DNA from: Sinobacterium caligoides
Lineage (GTDB): Bacteria; Pseudomonadota; Gammaproteobacteria; Pseudomonadales; Sinobacteriaceae
Length of the DNA: 64,000 bases
Direction: 5' to 3'
Assembly (NCBI RefSeq): GCF_003752585.1
Contig: NZ_RKHR01000004.1
Span: 744,001 to 808,000, forward strand
The notes beneath the pieces are model-generated. The model made no database searches and was not told the DNA's origin. It saw only the letters and a list, made by a program, of their open reading frames with translations. Shown piece by piece: positions 20,269 through 30,500 of the stretch. The position numbers were made by a program, and so were the translations under genes. The stretch's first letter is position 1; the number at the start of each line of letters is the position of its first letter.

Positions 20269-21228
20269 TTAGAAATGTTTAAAGCCGTTCGCACTCATAG
20301 GCAAGGCAGAAAGAGCCTCATCGCCATCATGCACGCAAACACCACTGCCAGCGACCATACGCCCTATCTTGGTCAGCGGCCAATCTCGAGACGAGAATTG
20401 CGCCGCTAGCGTTGACCAATTTTCCCGTGCTACGGTCACGCATAGCTCATAGTCATCACCACCGCGTAACTGAAACTCTAGCCGCTCATTACTATTAACC
20501 GTGGATAACGCGCTAGAACAGGGCAACAATGCCGCCTCAATTTCTGCACCAAGACCGCTGCCAGCACAGATATGACCGAGGTCAGCCAACAAACCATCGG
20601 AGATATCGATAGCACAACGACTATAGTCTCGGAGCAGCAGGCCCTCCTCAATACGTGCCGTTGGTCGCTCAAAACGCCGCAAAAGAAAAGCTTCTTCTGC
20701 CGTCTCTGCGAGTGACTGTCGCTGTGCAACGCGTAGACCGGCAGCGGCATCACCTAGACTTCCCGTTACGGCAATAATATCACCCTCTTCCGCTGCTGCA
20801 CGAGAAAGATATTGCCCTCGTGTAACAACACCATGCACCTGTATAGAGATCGTCAGCGGACCGCGGGTCGTATCGCCGCCAATCAACGCCATCTGATGCT
20901 TATCGGCCAGCTCGAACAGGCCCTCGCTAAAACCAGCCAACCAAGCCTCGTCAATCGCAGGAAGGGTCAACGCCAAAGTAAACCAACGCGGCTGCGCGCC
21001 CATTGCCGCTAAGTCACTCAACGCCGTCGCCAACGCACGGTAGCCAAGGTCTCTAGACGGCATACTAGCGAGGAAGTGCACACCAGCAACCATCGTATCA
21101 ATTGAAACGACAAGCTGCTGTTCGGGCTCTATATCGAGCACCGCACAATCATCACCGTTGTCGAGCACCACCCCCTCGCCATCATGTTGACGTCGAAAGA
21201 AGCGTGCGATCAAATCAAACTCGTTCAT
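20269..21228 (-). CDS. thiL: Thiamine-monophosphate kinase
   Basis: Phosphorylates thiamine monophosphate to the active cofactor TPP, the final step after ThiDE. 319 residues. PurM-fold motifs: NGDDCAVL near the start (metal/ATP), SDLAAMGAQPRW, GGDTTRG and DISDGLLADLGHI. It sits between nusB and pgpA, as usual, outside the riboswitch-controlled thi operon. A terminator-like hairpin (21274-21298) separates it from nusB. Confidence 0.96.
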   Translation of the reverse strand: MNEFDLIARFFRRQHDGEGVVLDNGDDCAVLDIEPEQQLVVSIDTMVAGVHFLASMPSRDLGYRALATALSDLAAMGAQPRWFTLALTLPAIDEAWLAGFSEGLFELADKHQMALIGGDTTRGPLTISIQVHGVVTRGQYLSRAAAEEGDIIAVTGSLGDAAAGLRVAQRQSLAETAEEAFLLRRFERPTARIEEGLLLRDYSRCAIDISDGLLADLGHICAGSGLGAEIEAALLPCSSALSTVNSNERLEFQLRGGDDYELCVTVARENWSTLAAQFSSRDWPLTKIGRMVAGSGVCVHDGDEALSALPMSANGFKHF

Positions 21229-21273
21229 GCTGGATTACTCAGCCACTCTCAGAAAAAGGTTTGCCACAAATAA

Positions 21274-21298
21274 AATAAGCCTCATGGAGAGGCTTATT
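21274..21298 (-). terminator. Hairpin terminator after nusB
   Basis: 10-bp stem AATAAGCCTC/GAGGCTTATT with a 5-base loop, followed on the minus strand by TTTATTTG. It would end or attenuate the rib-nusB transcript before thiL. Confidence 0.75.
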
Positions 21299-21337
21299 CT
21301 TTAACAATATTACGCAAATGATCACGCAGCCACTGCT

Positions 21338-21799
21338 TTAGCTTGCCGCACACTCGTCTGGGCGTAACTGCTGAGCGAGCTTATCAAGGATTCCGTTGAC
21401 ATATTTGTGACTGTCGGCAGCGCCAAACTTCTTCGCCAAACCAACGGACTCGTTAATCACCACTTTATAGGGCACATCGATGCGTTTCAGCAACTCGTAG
21501 GTGCCCAAACGTAATAACGCCATCTCTACCTGGTCGATATCAGCTAGCTTACGATCGAGCAGCGGCTCAAACAGGGCCTCTATCTCAGTTAGGTTCGCTG
21601 GCACACCGTGCAATAGATCATGGAAGTAATGTACATCCACTTTACTCATATCGTACTCGGCACGGAACTGAGCCTCGATAGCATTCACGGCACTGCCGGC
21701 CATCTGCCATTGATAGAGCGCCTGCATCGCATAATGACGCGCCTTGTGGCGAGTTTGCGATAGCGGTGGCTTAGGGGTGCCGTTAGTTTGCTTGCTCAT
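21338..21799 (-). CDS. nusB: Transcription antitermination protein NusB
   Basis: RNA-binding helical protein that, with NusE (S10), binds boxA in rRNA antitermination complexes. About 153 residues. [24 protein letters not shown]-type [10 protein letters not shown], and [28 protein letters not shown] are family signatures. ATG 21799 has GAGAG upstream; the frame extends four codons further to 21811. Follows ribH by 57 bp, the standard pairing. Confidence 0.95.
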   Translation of the reverse strand: MSKQTNGTPKPPLSQTRHKARHYAMQALYQWQMAGSAVNAIEAQFRAEYDMSKVDVHYFHDLLHGVPANLTEIEALFEPLLDRKLADIDQVEMALLRLGTYELLKRIDVPYKVVINESVGLAKKFGAADSHKYVNGILDKLAQQLRPDECAAS

Positions 21800-21856
21800 G
21801 AATACTCTCAATCAAACAGCCGGGCAACGTGCCCAGCCTTATCTACAGTTTAGGGT

Positions 21857-22333
21857 TTACAGCTGATCCAGCAAGCTGACCATTTCAAGTGCAGAGGCAG
21901 CAGCCTCCTCACCCTTATTGCCCGCCTTTGTTCCCGCTCTTTCAATCGCCTGCTCGATAGTATCGACAGTCAAAACACCAAAGGTTACCGGAATCTCACT
22001 TTCTAGATTCACGTGTGATAAACCTTTAACACACTCACCAGAGACGTATTCGAAGTGTGGTGTGCCACCACGAATCACAGCTCCCAATGCGATGACCGCA
22101 TCAAACTTACCCGTTTGAGCGACTTTTTTGGTCGTTAATGGAATCTCAAAAGCTCCGGGGCAGCGGATGATAGTGAGATCATCTTTGTCGATGCCGTGAC
22201 GCAGTAAATAATCAATAGCGCCCTCCAACATGCTCTCTACGACAAAACTATTCCAGCGACCCACAACGAGGGCGAACCGCTTCTTAGTACCGCTGACAAA
22301 ATCACCTTCGATTGTCTTAATATCTTTCATCAC
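21857..22333 (-). CDS. ribH: 6,7-dimethyl-8-ribityllumazine synthase
   Basis: Condenses the ribityl-pyrimidine with 3,4-dihydroxybutanone phosphate, the penultimate riboflavin step, in an icosahedral or smaller assembly. 158 residues. Motifs: [41 protein letters not shown] with the catalytic histidine, and the C-terminal [14 protein letters not shown]. Between ribBA and nusB on the same strand. Confidence 0.96.
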   Translation of the reverse strand: MMKDIKTIEGDFVSGTKKRFALVVGRWNSFVVESMLEGAIDYLLRHGIDKDDLTIIRCPGAFEIPLTTKKVAQTGKFDAVIALGAVIRGGTPHFEYVSGECVKGLSHVNLESEIPVTFGVLTVDTIEQAIERAGTKAGNKGEEAAASALEMVSLLDQL

Positions 22334-22378
22334 GTTCTCACTATAGCTTTTATATCAATTAATTGTTCGAGGCTGACT

Positions 22379-23509
22379 TTATTCAGCCGCTCTCTCGACC
22401 GGCTCATACTCGACGACCTCTAAGTCGAAACCCGAGATCGCATTATACTTAATCGGTGGCCCCATCAGGCGAATCTTAGCAACACCCACCTCACGCAGAA
22501 TCTGTGAGCCTATACCAACGGTAAAATAGGTGTTCTGGGTGCCAACACCTTCTGGTTTTGGCTTCGGTTGATTGCCCAATGCCACCTCGACACTAGCCAA
22601 CAACTCCTCTTGTGATTCAGGGTTATCAACCAACAGCACCACGCCTTTACCTACTTCGGCAACCCGCTCTAAGCAACGGCGCACATTCCAGCCCTGCTCT
22701 TTTCCTGGGATCTTAGCACTCATTAAGTCTCGTACTGTAGAGCCGAGGTGAACTCGAACCAATGTTGGCTCATCGGCCTTAATGTCACCTTTGACGAGGG
22801 CAAAATGCAGTTTTCCCTCACTGGTGTCACGGAAGCTATGCAAATTGAAAGGGCCGAAGTCAGTGTCAATCTCACCGACACTGACTCTCTCAATAGTCTT
22901 CTCATTGGCAACGCGATAGTGAATCAGGTCAGCAATGGTACCGATCTTTAGGTCATGCTCAACGGCAAACACTTCCAAATCTGAACGACGCGCCATGGTA
23001 CCGTCTTCGTTCATAATTTCAACTATTGCTGCGGCAGGCTCAAAGCCGGCAAGACGAGCGAGGTCGCAACCCGCCTCAGTATGACCTGCGCGCGAGAGGA
23101 CGCCGCCCGGTTTAGCCATCAGAGGAAAGATGTGCCCCGGCATGACAATATCGCTCGGCTCCGCATTACGAGCAACCGCGGTACGAATAGTATGAGCACG
23201 ATCAGCGGCACTGATACCGGTAGTGACACCGCTAGTAGCCTCAATAGAAAAGGTAAAGTTAGTACTAAATTGCGCACCATTATCCCGCACCATTAGTGGT
23301 AGGTCTAACTGTGCACAGCGCTGTTCACTCAGAGTCAAACAAATCAGCCCTCGTGCATGCGTCGCAAAAAAGTTGATCTCGGCGGCATTGACACATTCGG
23401 CGGCGATGACTAGATCACCCTCGTTCTCACGGTCCTCATCATCCATCAGGATGACCATCTTACCGAGACGAATGTCGTTAATAATTTCTTCGGCGGTGTT
23501 TAAAGCCAT
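22379..23509 (-). CDS. ribBA: DHBP synthase with degenerate GTP cyclohydrolase II domain
   Basis: About 376 residues. The N-terminal RibB domain (1-200) makes 3,4-dihydroxybutanone phosphate from ribulose 5-phosphate; DDEDRENEGDLV, HARGLICL and RAGHTEAGCDLARLAG active-site segments are intact. The C-terminal half (205-370) has the RibA fold (VRVHLGSTVRDL, KYNAISGFDLEV) but none of the three zinc cysteines, so cyclohydrolase activity is unlikely; the stand-alone ribA at 5909-6499 has them. This RibB-RibA-like architecture recurs in gammaproteobacteria. ATG 23509 is preferred; ATG 23521 would add four residues. Confidence 0.93.
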   Translation of the reverse strand: MALNTAEEIINDIRLGKMVILMDDEDRENEGDLVIAAECVNAAEINFFATHARGLICLTLSEQRCAQLDLPLMVRDNGAQFSTNFTFSIEATSGVTTGISAADRAHTIRTAVARNAEPSDIVMPGHIFPLMAKPGGVLSRAGHTEAGCDLARLAGFEPAAAIVEIMNEDGTMARRSDLEVFAVEHDLKIGTIADLIHYRVANEKTIERVSVGEIDTDFGPFNLHSFRDTSEGKLHFALVKGDIKADEPTLVRVHLGSTVRDLMSAKIPGKEQGWNVRRCLERVAEVGKGVVLLVDNPESQEELLASVEVALGNQPKPKPEGVGTQNTYFTVGIGSQILREVGVAKIRLMGPPIKYNAISGFDLEVVEYEPVERAAE

Positions 23510-23561
23510 TGTTATACCCATTTACTTTTAAATAATTGCCCGTGCCCCTTGCGCGTCTGTT

Positions 23562-23620
23562 GTACTACAACCTGTACTACAACCTGTACTACAACCTGTA
23601 CTACAACCTGTACTACAACC
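23562..23620. repeat. 12-bp tandem repeat, 4.9 copies
   Basis: Unit GTACTACAACCT repeated exactly four times, then 11 of 12 bases of a fifth copy, between ribE and ribBA. The first copy also forms GTTGTA-C-TACAAC with the preceding bases. A minisatellite likely to vary in copy number. Confidence 0.95.
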
Positions 23621-23650
23621 GAACGCGGGATGGCCCCAGCTGCGTCAAAT

Positions 23651-24310
23651 CTACTTTAGAAAACCACTTTCTGCCAGTTTAGCGAGAGTCATCCCCTCGT
23701 CAGTTGGCGCTGACTCCTCTTTACTTGTTAATAATCGCTCCAAATAGCGCGCAATCACATCGACCTCTATATTCACTCGTCTCCCCGGGCGATAACTCAT
23801 CAACAGGGTACGTTCGGCGGTGTGAGGTATAATATTAAGTTCAAAGCGTGCACCATCAACCTTATTGACGGTTAGACTCACGCCGTCGATGGTGATTGAG
23901 CCCTTATGGGCAATATAGCGAGCCAATTCTGCAGGGGCCTGGACCCACATGCGCACCGAGCGAGCATCGTCAAAGCGCTCAATGACCTCACCGACACCGT
24001 CGACATGGCCACTCACGATATGGCCACCCAGGCGACTCGTCGGCATCAACGCCTTCTCGAGATTAACCGAGCTGCCCGCCTGAAGTTGACCGATACTGGT
24101 ATAGTCCATCGTTTCAACAGAAACATCGGCAGAAAAACCTGTCCCTTGCAGCGCCGTAACGGTAAGGCAGACGCCATTAATCGCGATCGAGTCCCCTAAC
24201 TGCACATCATCGAGGCTCATGTCAGCGCTGGCGATCTCCAAGCTAACATCCCCTTCGCGCCGCAGCAGTTGCCGGACAGTCCCCATCGTTTCGACAATAC
24301 CTGTAAACAT
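23651..24310 (-). CDS. ribE: Riboflavin synthase alpha chain
   Basis: Dismutates two lumazine molecules to riboflavin. 219 residues with the two homologous lumazine-binding barrels: MFTGIVE at the N terminus, INGVCLTVT (about 45-53) in the first half, SGHVDGVG and its counterpart IDGVSLTVNKV in the second half, then FELNIIPHTAERT. One base separates it from ribD, so they are co-transcribed. Some nomenclatures call this gene ribC. Confidence 0.96.
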   Translation of the reverse strand: MFTGIVETMGTVRQLLRREGDVSLEIASADMSLDDVQLGDSIAINGVCLTVTALQGTGFSADVSVETMDYTSIGQLQAGSSVNLEKALMPTSRLGGHIVSGHVDGVGEVIERFDDARSVRMWVQAPAELARYIAHKGSITIDGVSLTVNKVDGARFELNIIPHTAERTLLMSYRPGRRVNIEVDVIARYLERLLTSKEESAPTDEGMTLAKLAESGFLK

Positions 24311-24311
24311 A

Positions 24312-25502
24312 TCAGTGACTCTCTGCTTCGTCCGAGGGTGCCTTTACAGCACACTGCTCATCGATAATCTGTGGCTTAGCGCTAATTAACCAGTCGTTGC
24401 CCACGGCACGAATATCACTAATATCTAACGCAACCTGCTCTTTCATCGTATCCAACGGTAGGGAAAACAGCGGGCGCGCCTTACTACCCAGCAGCTTAGC
24501 CGCCATGAACAACTGTAGTTCGTCGATCAAACCTTGCCCGAGCCAGTTTCCCGCTAGCTGGCTACCTGCTTCCAATAATACCTCATTACACTGTTGCTCA
24601 CTCGCCAACCAGCGCAGCAACGCCCGCCCATCAACCCGATCATCACGGCACGGTAGCTGTATTAACTCGGCTCCCGCGGCCACCAGCGCGGCTCGACGCT
24701 CTTGGTCATCACGACAATAGGCAATCACCGTTCTGCCCGGCTGTTGAAGAATTTTCGCCGTTACGGGGGTGCGCAAACCACTGTCCATGATAACGCGCAG
24801 AGGCTGGCGCCGACAGATCTGTTCGGCATCGTCTAAGCTCAGCTCGGACACACGAACTGTCAACGAGCTATCGTCGTGTAATATGCTGCCGACGCCGGTA
24901 ACAATGGCACAGCTGCGCGCACGTAATCGCTGCACTTGACTGCGAGCCGCAGGACCCGTGATCCATTGACTCTCACCACTCTGCATCGCCGTTCGACCGT
25001 CGACACTCATCGCCAACTTAGCGGTAACCAATGGCAACCCACTAGTCATTCGCTTGATGAAACCAGGGTTGAGCGCTCGTGCCGTAGCCTCCTGCACACC
25101 GCAGACAACGGCAATATTATGTGCCCGAAGAAAGTGTGTGCCACCGCCATCGACAGCCGGGTTTGGGTCTTGCATCGCCACCACGACACGCACCACACCG
25201 GCCTTCACTAAAGCCTCGCAACAGGGGCCGGTTCGACCGGTATGACTGCAGGGCTCTAATGTGACATAAGCTGTCGCCCCCTTAGCCTGCTCTCCGGCGA
25301 CAGCCAAGGCGTTCACCTCTGCGTGCCCCTCACCTGCGAACCGATGAAAGCCCTCCCCGACAACCTCATCGTCGCGCACCAAGACGCAACCGACACGAGG
25401 GTTCGGTGAGGTGGTATAGAGCCCTTGCCTGGCTAGGCGAATAGCGCGCAACATGTAGTAGTCGTCACGCTCTGAAGCCTGCATCGTCAGCGGGCTAACC
25501 AT
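24312..25502 (-). CDS. ribD: Bifunctional pyrimidine deaminase/reductase RibD
   Basis: Second and third riboflavin steps. About 396 residues. Deaminase domain (1-150) with the zinc-binding HAEVNAL and [14 protein letters not shown]; reductase domain (165-380) with [16 protein letters not shown]-like [10 protein letters not shown] and [13 protein letters not shown] 25502 has GAGGG 8 bases upstream and overlaps the nrdR stop by a few bases, so the two are coupled. The frame extends to 25517 without a better start. Confidence 0.95.
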   Translation of the reverse strand: MVSPLTMQASERDDYYMLRAIRLARQGLYTTSPNPRVGCVLVRDDEVVGEGFHRFAGEGHAEVNALAVAGEQAKGATAYVTLEPCSHTGRTGPCCEALVKAGVVRVVVAMQDPNPAVDGGGTHFLRAHNIAVVCGVQEATARALNPGFIKRMTSGLPLVTAKLAMSVDGRTAMQSGESQWITGPAARSQVQRLRARSCAIVTGVGSILHDDSSLTVRVSELSLDDAEQICRRQPLRVIMDSGLRTPVTAKILQQPGRTVIAYCRDDQERRAALVAAGAELIQLPCRDDRVDGRALLRWLASEQQCNEVLLEAGSQLAGNWLGQGLIDELQLFMAAKLLGSKARPLFSLPLDTMKEQVALDISDIRAVGNDWLISAKPQIIDEQCAVKAPSDEAESH

Positions 25503-25968
25503 CGCTGCCGCCCTCATCTCCCGCGGAGAGACGGTCGATCTCCCTGCGGAACTCGTCTAGATCTTGGAAGTCTCGGTAGACTGAGGCAAAGCGTACATAG
25601 GCCACATGATCGAGGGTACGAAGACGCTCCATTACCTTTTCGCCGACAATACGCGAGTCAATTTCTCGTTCGCCAGTCGCCTGCAGCTGATGCTTAATCT
25701 GCGCGACAGCGGCCTCTATCGACTCCATGCTAACAGGCCGTTTCTCCAACGCCTTTAAGATGCCAAAACGTAGTTTGTCTTCATGAAACGGCTCACGAGT
25801 ACCATCACCTTTGATAATCCGAGGCATCAACAGCTCAGCCATCTCATAAGTTGTAAAACGATCACTACAACTTAGGCATTCACGGCGTCGACGCACCTGA
25901 TCGCCTTCGGCAACTAAACGAGAATCGATAACCTTGGTTTCAGCTTCAAAACAAAATGGGCAGCGCAT
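25495..25968 (-). CDS. nrdR: Transcriptional repressor NrdR
   Basis: ATP/dATP-sensing repressor of ribonucleotide reductase genes. 157 residues. The start is fixed at 25968 because the protein must begin with the invariant MRCPFC zinc-ribbon; the second half, [12 protein letters not shown], completes the four cysteines. The ATP-cone follows ([14 protein letters not shown], then [15 protein letters not shown]). Located between glyA and ribD, its usual place. The longer frame reaching 26076 is intergenic sequence. The ribosome-binding site is weak. Confidence 0.96.
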   Translation of the reverse strand: MRCPFCFEAETKVIDSRLVAEGDQVRRRRECLSCSDRFTTYEMAELLMPRIIKGDGTREPFHEDKLRFGILKALEKRPVSMESIEAAVAQIKHQLQATGEREIDSRIVGEKVMERLRTLDHVAYVRFASVYRDFQDLDEFRREIDRLSAGDEGGSDG

Positions 25969-26079
25969 AGAAAACCAGAACAGTGTGAATATGAATAGAG
26001 GCGCTGATTCTAACACAGCCTTCCCCTGAGCCGTTAACCCATCGTTCAGCAGACTAAATACAATGGCAATGAACACAAA

Positions 26080-26110
26080 AAAGGCCGCAGGGTGCTACCC
26101 TGCGGCCTTT
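26080..26110 (-). terminator. Rho-independent terminator of glyA
   Basis: 14-bp stem AAAGGCCGCAGGGT/ACCCTGCGGCCTTT with a three-base loop, followed on the minus strand by further T. It lies 27 bp after the glyA stop. Confidence 0.95.
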
Positions 26111-26136
26111 GCTTTAACGCTAAATATCGCTTTAGC

Positions 26137-27396
26137 TTACTTTTCGTAAACCGGTAGACGAGTGCAAATGCTCAACACCTTACCTTTGACGTCATTCAGC
26201 ACAGACTCATCACCCATGTTATCAAGGATATCAGCAATCCAGCCCGCTAGATCAGCACAGTCTTGCTCACTAAAACCACGACGTGTTACCGATGGCGAAC
26301 CAATACGCAGACCGCTAGTCACGAAAGGTGAGCGAGGGTCGTTGGGCACTGAGTTCTTATTCACAGTAATGTTCGCTAAACCAAGAGCGGCGTCAGCGTC
26401 TTTACCGGTGATGTCCTGCTTAATTAAGCTCAGCAGGAAAAGGTGGTTCTTGGTGCCGCCAGAGACGACATCATAGCCACGCTCGATAAAAACTTTTGCC
26501 ATAGCTTGAGCATTCTTCACGACCTGCTGCTGATAGCTCTTGTATTCGTCGCACAACGCCTCTTTAAAACACACTGCCTTAGCGGCAATAACGTGCATTA
26601 ATGGGCCGCCTTGACTGCCGGGGAATACCGCAGAGTTAAGCTTCTTCTCTAGCGCTTCATCACCACCTTTGGTAAGAATCAGACCGCCGCGAGGGCCACC
26701 GAGAGTTTTATGCGTTGTCGATGTCACCACATCGGCAAAGGGCATTGGGTTAGGATAGACACCTGCAGCCACGAGACCGGCAACATGCGCCATATCGACC
26801 ATTAGGTAAGCACCGACTTTATCGGCAATCTCTCGGAAACGTGCCCAATCGGCCACCAAAGAGTAGGCAGAGAACCCAGCCACGATCATCTTTGGTTTAT
26901 GCTCTAGCGCCTTTGCCTCAACGTCGTCGTAGTCAATCTCGCCCGTTTCGGCATTGAGACCATACTGTACAGCGTTGTACATCTTGCCAGAAAAGCTAAC
27001 AGAAGAACCGTGCGTCAGGTGGCCACCTTCGGCAAGACTCATTCCCAAAACAGTGTCGCCCGGCGCACAGAGTGCCATATAGACAGCAGCGTTAGCCTGA
27101 GAGCCAGAGTGAGGTTGGACATTGGCATAACCTGCATCAAAGAGCTCTTTCGCCCTATCGATGGCAAGCTGCTCAACGACATCCACATGCTCACAACCAC
27201 CGTAGTAGCGCTTACTAGGATACCCTTCCGCATACTTATTCGTTAGCGCAGAACCCTGGGCTTCAAAAACCCTTGGTGAAGCGTAGTTTTCAGAAGCGAT
27301 AAGTTCGATGTGCTCTTCTTGACGCACAACTTCTCTATCCATGGCTGCTTGCAGTTCCGGGTCGAAACTTGCGATAGTCATATCTTTATTAAACAT
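26137..27396 (-). CDS. glyA: Serine hydroxymethyltransferase
   Basis: PLP enzyme interconverting serine and glycine with tetrahydrofolate, main source of one-carbon units. 419 residues, normal length. [17 protein letters not shown] at the N terminus, the PLP lysine in [14 protein letters not shown], and [16 protein letters not shown] are diagnostic. ATG 27396 aligns with the E. coli start; an in-frame ATG follows five codons later. Ends at its own terminator, so it is a separate unit from nrdR. Glycine made here also feeds ThiO. Confidence 0.97.
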   Translation of the reverse strand: MFNKDMTIASFDPELQAAMDREVVRQEEHIELIASENYASPRVFEAQGSALTNKYAEGYPSKRYYGGCEHVDVVEQLAIDRAKELFDAGYANVQPHSGSQANAAVYMALCAPGDTVLGMSLAEGGHLTHGSSVSFSGKMYNAVQYGLNAETGEIDYDDVEAKALEHKPKMIVAGFSAYSLVADWARFREIADKVGAYLMVDMAHVAGLVAAGVYPNPMPFADVVTSTTHKTLGGPRGGLILTKGGDEALEKKLNSAVFPGSQGGPLMHVIAAKAVCFKEALCDEYKSYQQQVVKNAQAMAKVFIERGYDVVSGGTKNHLFLLSLIKQDITGKDADAALGLANITVNKNSVPNDPRSPFVTSGLRIGSPSVTRRGFSEQDCADLAGWIADILDNMGDESVLNDVKGKVLSICTRLPVYEK

Positions 27397-27556
27397 CAGT
27401 TGTATCCCCTTACAAAGATAAGGTCGTTATAGGATGTGGAAGCCGCGCATTCTACACAAAACACACCCGCTCCGCGACCGTCAAAACTCATTCAGAGAGA
27501 AACAATATGCAAGAAATACACGGGAAAAACTGACCACGCAATCAGCATTTATCGAT

Positions 27557-30500
27557 TTACTCACCCCTGATAACCTTCTGTAACTGGCGATCGAGTGGCG
27601 CACTATCCTCAAGCAAGCGACTAATATCCTCTGCAGACATCGGCTTACCATAAAGGTAGCCTTGACAACTATCACAACCAAGCTCCTCAAGATAAAGCGC
27701 CTGCTGCTCGCTCTCCACCCCCTCGGCGATCACTGACAGATCAAAACTTTTCGCCATGGCAATAATCGCCGTAGTAATCGCCTTGTCCTGCTCGCTATCG
27801 AGTACGTTAGCAATGAAGCTACGATCAATTTTTAGATGATCGATTGGAAACTGCTTCAGATAACTCATCGACGAGTAGCCGGTACCAAAATCATCGATTG
27901 AGACATTCACATCCATCGCCTTCAGATCTGCCAGCATACCAAGGGTATAGGAGACATCCTCCATCAGTAAGCTTTCAGTAATCTCTAATCCCAGGCAGTG
28001 ACTCGGTAAACCGCTACTTTCCAATGCGTTGATAATATGACGAAGCAGCCCCCCCTCTGAAAACTGTAGCGCCGAAATATTCACCGCGATACGCTGCAGG
28101 GCAACACCTTCTCGACGCCATTCGGCCATCTGCATGCAGGCTTCATTCAACACCCAGTTACCCACACCGACGATCAGTCCTGCTTCCTCCGCTAGCGGCA
28201 CAAAAACCTCCGGACGTATATTGCCTCTCTGCGGATGAAACCAGCGTACTAAAGCCTCTACAGAAACCACCCGTCGCGTCGACAAATCAACGACCGGTTG
28301 ATAGTAGAGTTCAAAATCTCCCGCTGCGACAGCGCGATGTAAGTCATTCTGCAGCTCAAGCTTATCCAGTGACGCACTATTCATCAGCCCGGCATAGTAT
28401 TGATAGTTATTCTTGCCCGCCGCCTTCGCATGATACATCGCAGCATCGGCATTCTGCAGTAGCGTCATGCTATCACAGCCATCGGAGGGATAGATTGCCA
28501 CGCCAATAGAGGCGCTGAGAAAAACCTCTTTTCCCTGCACAAAAAACGGCGCAGAAAGTATTGCCAGTAACGACTGCGCAGTACGCTTCGACAGCGCCAC
28601 AGCCTCGTCGTGGTTATCGCACTGCCCGAGGGTAACCGTGAACTCATCTCCGCCCATACGAGCAGCATCACTGCGCTCATCCATACTCATCTGTAAACGC
28701 TGCCCCACCTGACTCAGCAGCAAGTCTCCGGCACCGTGACCAAGGGAGTCATTAATCGCCTTAAATCCATCCATGTCGATAAACAGTAACGGCTGCAACA
28801 ATTCATTCTGTTGAGCCAACTGTAGACGCGACTGCAGCTTTTCCTGAAACAGACTGCGGTTGGCCAGCCCCGTCAACGAATCATAAAACGCCAACTTTCG
28901 AATACGTTCCTCACTGCGCTTACTCTCAGTCACATCGCTAAAGGAGGTAATATAACCAATATGCTCGCCATGCTTCCCGCATACCGAAGTCACACCAATC
29001 TGCGCAGGAAAGACCTTACCGTTCTTTCGTTTACTGTCCAGTTCGCCTTGCCAGAAACCATTTTTTTGTAGTATCGGGGCGATTGTACGGCCAAAGCTCA
29101 CCTTTGCCTGACGGCTGCCCGACAAAAAAGAGGGGCGACAACCAATGGCTTCTTCGGCACTGTATCCCGTGATTTCGGTAAACACCTTATTCACTTGCGA
29201 GATGGTTCCATCGGCCGCCGTGATATAGATCCCCTGCAGGCTATTATCGAACACTTTAGCCGATAAGCGCCGGTCATCTTCCGCCTTCAAACGCTGAGTA
29301 ATATCTCGACAGATGATCAACAACCCCTGTAAGCGACCATCATCCTCCCACATTAGGCTGCTCTGCAACTCTAACGACACTTTATGTCCCAGGCAGTGCT
29401 CAACCTCTAACTCATGTAAACGTAGATACTCTCTTTGCTCTTCTAGAGGCTGAAACTCATCACCGACCAAGCCAAAAAAGTCATCGGCCAACTGGCGCAT
29501 AATCAGTGCCAGCGCGGGGAATTGCACCGCCATTTGGCGCTGTTTATCAATAAACTCACTGGCGGGAAAACCTAGGGTTTTCTCAACACTGGGGCTTATA
29601 TAGTTAATACGTAAGCGGGTGTCAGTCGTACAGATGATGTCACTAAAGTTCTCTGCCAACAGGCGATAATTGCGCTGCTGGTCATCGAGCTTATCTTTAA
29701 TTTTTTGCCGTTCAGTAATATCGGTCGCAATAGTGACGCTGTAGGTGGTGCGCCCAAGATGGTTAACAATACCGCTGGTACGAGTGGCATAGCGTCGCCA
29801 TTCGCCACTAATATGACGCAGCCTCACCTCCTTCTCTACCACCTCACCACTGGACAGCCTCTTCAGGAAATCGACCAACTCATCCCTATCTAGGTGATCA
29901 TCGAAGTGTAAGTAATGCTCACTATCTCTATCTTCTAAGTGCTCACAATCCGCCTCGACAACACCGAAGTGCTCTCTGGCCAATTGATTAATAAATCGTA
30001 CCTTCGCACCATGATAGTCATAGACGAATAATAGATCAGGCACAGCAGTCAGCGTCGCCGACAAGAAACGCTCGCGATGCTCTATATCCCTCTGAATTTC
30101 TTTTAACTTTCCAGAGTCGAAACCGGTAAACAAGATCCCTCGATCAAGATCGCCGGTCTCGGGCAGCGCCGCGATGACGTTACAGCAATACACCTTGCCA
30201 TCCGCGCCCTCACCACCCACCTCAAAGCGATACTCCTTCATTCCCTCAATCATGGCAACGACCGCAGCGGCGCAGTAGCTAAGGTAACGATCTGGAAACG
30301 AGGCCAATGCAAGCACTTTATCACTGGATGCGGCCCCCATATACTTCAAGGCTGACTGATTAACTTCTATCAGCGTTATGCACTGCCTAAAATGTTCGAT
30401 AAAGGGCTCATCGCTATCGAGGCGTCGCTTTAAGTCAGCCTGACAACGAATCCCCGTCGCCAGCATCATATGATAAGCAGGCTCAATGGCGAGCACCCAT

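Noticed and set aside
23562-23620. CRISPR array
   Set aside because: The 12-bp units are contiguous with no spacers and no cas genes nearby; it is a minisatellite.
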